DNA from: an uncultured Prevotella sp.
GTDB lineage: Bacteria > Bacteroidota > Bacteroidia > Bacteroidales > Bacteroidaceae
Reading direction: 5' to 3'
DNA length: 8,191 bases
Assembly (NCBI GenBank): GCA_900551985.1
Contig: URYG01000145.1
Coordinates: 1 to 8,191, forward strand
A model generated the notes under the pieces. It was not told the origin of the DNA and ran no database searches. It saw nothing but the letters and a program-made list of their open reading frames with translations. The translations under genes and the position numbers were made by a program. Of this stretch, positions 7,557-8,191 are shown one piece after another (position 1 is the first letter of the stretch; each line of letters begins with the position of its first letter).

Positions 7557-7591
7557 ATGGTAATCAGGAGTTCAAGACTCCTGATTACCAT
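7557..7591. other. Perfect 15-bp stem-loop between porin-like and imelysin genes
   Basis: The arms 7557-7571 and 7577-7591 are exact reverse complements over 15 bp, with the 5-nt loop TCAAG. It lies 21 bp after the stop of the porin-like gene and 46 bp before the imelysin start. In the direction of transcription (minus) the stem is preceded by an A-run and followed by CAGCGAAAAT with no T-run, so it is not a textbook terminator for this strand. It could cause partial termination or protect the upstream message. Confidence 0.6.
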
Positions 7592-7612
7592 TTTTATAAG
7601 TTTGATAAGAGC

Positions 7613-8191
7613 TTACTTCTTAATCTGTCTTTTCAACTCCTGGAGTTCCTTGGTGAGCTGGTTGATACGCTCCATCTGGTATTTATCTACCTCCTGGGTT
7701 TTCTTGAACTTCTTGTTAATCCAGGTTGTTGTATCGAAGAGACCAAAGAATGTGACACCCAGATTGAGGCTTGGCTCATTGTTGTAGGCGCTCTCGAGGA
7801 ATCGGTGACTATACTCAGCCTTGATGGTGATAGGCTTGATAGGAGAATAGTTGATACCGGCACCCATTCTCTTCACGTGGTCGTACTCGTAAGCTACCTT
7901 CTTGTTGCCACTTGCATATGTGTTGTAATCCTCGTAACGGCCGAAGACATAGAGCTTCTGCTTGTTTCGGAGGCTTTCTATCTGAGAGAAAACATTGTAA
8001 CCGGCTTCGATACCTACTGAATAAGCACTGCTGGCAATTGGAGAGTGCTTGGAAGGAGAACCATCCTGCGCATTGTGCTTAGGGAATGTGTTCATGAAAG
8101 CTGTCATCTTGGTGGCATCGTCCAGATGAGCATAGGTAGCATTACCACGTACTATCCAGTTCCAGCGGAGGTCAATGCCTATCACATGGAA
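7613..8191 (-). CDS. Porin-like outer-membrane beta-barrel protein with C-terminal coiled coil (5' end outside window)
   Basis: The frame is open from the right edge (8191) to the TAA at 7613-7615, giving the last 192 residues. Alternating polar and aromatic stretches typical of outer-membrane strands are visible: IGIDLRWNWIVRGNATYAHL, YSVGIEAGYNVF, QKLYVFGRYEDYNTY, GAGINYSPIKPITIKAEYSH and SLNLGVTFFGLF. The RYEDYNT and GINYSP...IKAEY patterns resemble porins of the phosphate-selective (OprO/OprP) type in Bacteroidota, but this is a resemblance only. The last 33 or so residues (coded by about 7616-7714) leave the barrel pattern and form a lysine/glutamate-rich helix with heptad-like spacing (MERINQLTKELQELKRQIKK), so the protein does not end on a barrel strand. 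It is the first visible gene of the minus-strand array. A role in passage of iron or a chelate across the outer membrane is an inference from its neighbours. Confidence 0.72.
   Translation of the reverse strand, partial: FHVIGIDLRWNWIVRGNATYAHLDDATKMTAFMNTFPKHNAQDGSPSKHSPIASSAYSVGIEAGYNVFSQIESLRNKQKLYVFGRYEDYNTYASGNKKVAYEYDHVKRMGAGINYSPIKPITIKAEYSHRFLESAYNNEPSLNLGVTFFGLFDTTTWINKKFKKTQEVDKYQMERINQLTKELQELKRQIKK

Noticed and set aside
7212..7787. Plus-strand 191-codon open frame with a hydrophobic middle
   Set aside because: It runs antisense across the imelysin gene, the A/T-rich gap and the porin-like gene. The hydrophobic stretch comes from T-rich codons opposite A-rich leader sequence.
8183..8185. 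GTG as start of the porin-like gene
   Set aside because: The frame continues to the window edge and the product would lack a signal peptide, which an outer-membrane protein needs.

Overview
The window looks like chromosome from a Bacteroidales bacterium, most likely the Prevotella/Segatella group. The reasons are the single-gene ResB-CcsA (CcsBA) cytochrome c maturation protein, lipoprotein signals followed by acidic residues (the Bacteroidota surface or periplasmic lipoprotein style), A-rich leaders in place of Shine-Dalgarno sites, and an Rpn/PD-(D/E)XK gene with an R-E-E-G repeat tail. The genus is an inference from general resemblance, not from a marker gene.

Layout. At the left edge (3-407, + strand) is the 3' part of an Rpn-family recombination-promoting nuclease gene with a 12-bp tandem repeat. 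A convergent intergenic gap (408-551) holds a perfect 20-bp inverted repeat. The rest, 552 to the right edge, is one head-to-tail array on the minus strand. In transcription order it encodes an outer-membrane porin-like beta-barrel with a C-terminal coiled coil (7613-8191, 5' end outside the window), an imelysin (M75/IrpA-like) lipoprotein (6314-7510), two paralogous di-haem c-type oxidoreductase lipoproteins of the DHOR/DUF1111 family (4479-6170 and 2766-4397), and the CcsBA haem exporter and cytochrome c synthetase (552-2765). No rRNA, tRNA, CRISPR array or insertion sequence was seen, and no intergenic gap exceeds about 145 bp.

How the genes may work together. The two DHOR proteins each carry two CxxCH haem c sites and need covalent haem attachment outside the cytoplasm; CcsBA does exactly this and its start codon directly abuts the stop of the second DHOR. 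Imelysin and DHOR genes are neighbours in many bacteria and are linked to iron acquisition. The unit therefore looks like a self-contained envelope iron/redox module: a barrel in the outer membrane, an iron-linked imelysin lipoprotein, two di-haem redox lipoproteins and their own haem-attachment machine. The substrate and direction of electron flow cannot be read from the sequence. Stem-loops lie in three of the four junctions, which suggests that expression is graded along the array.
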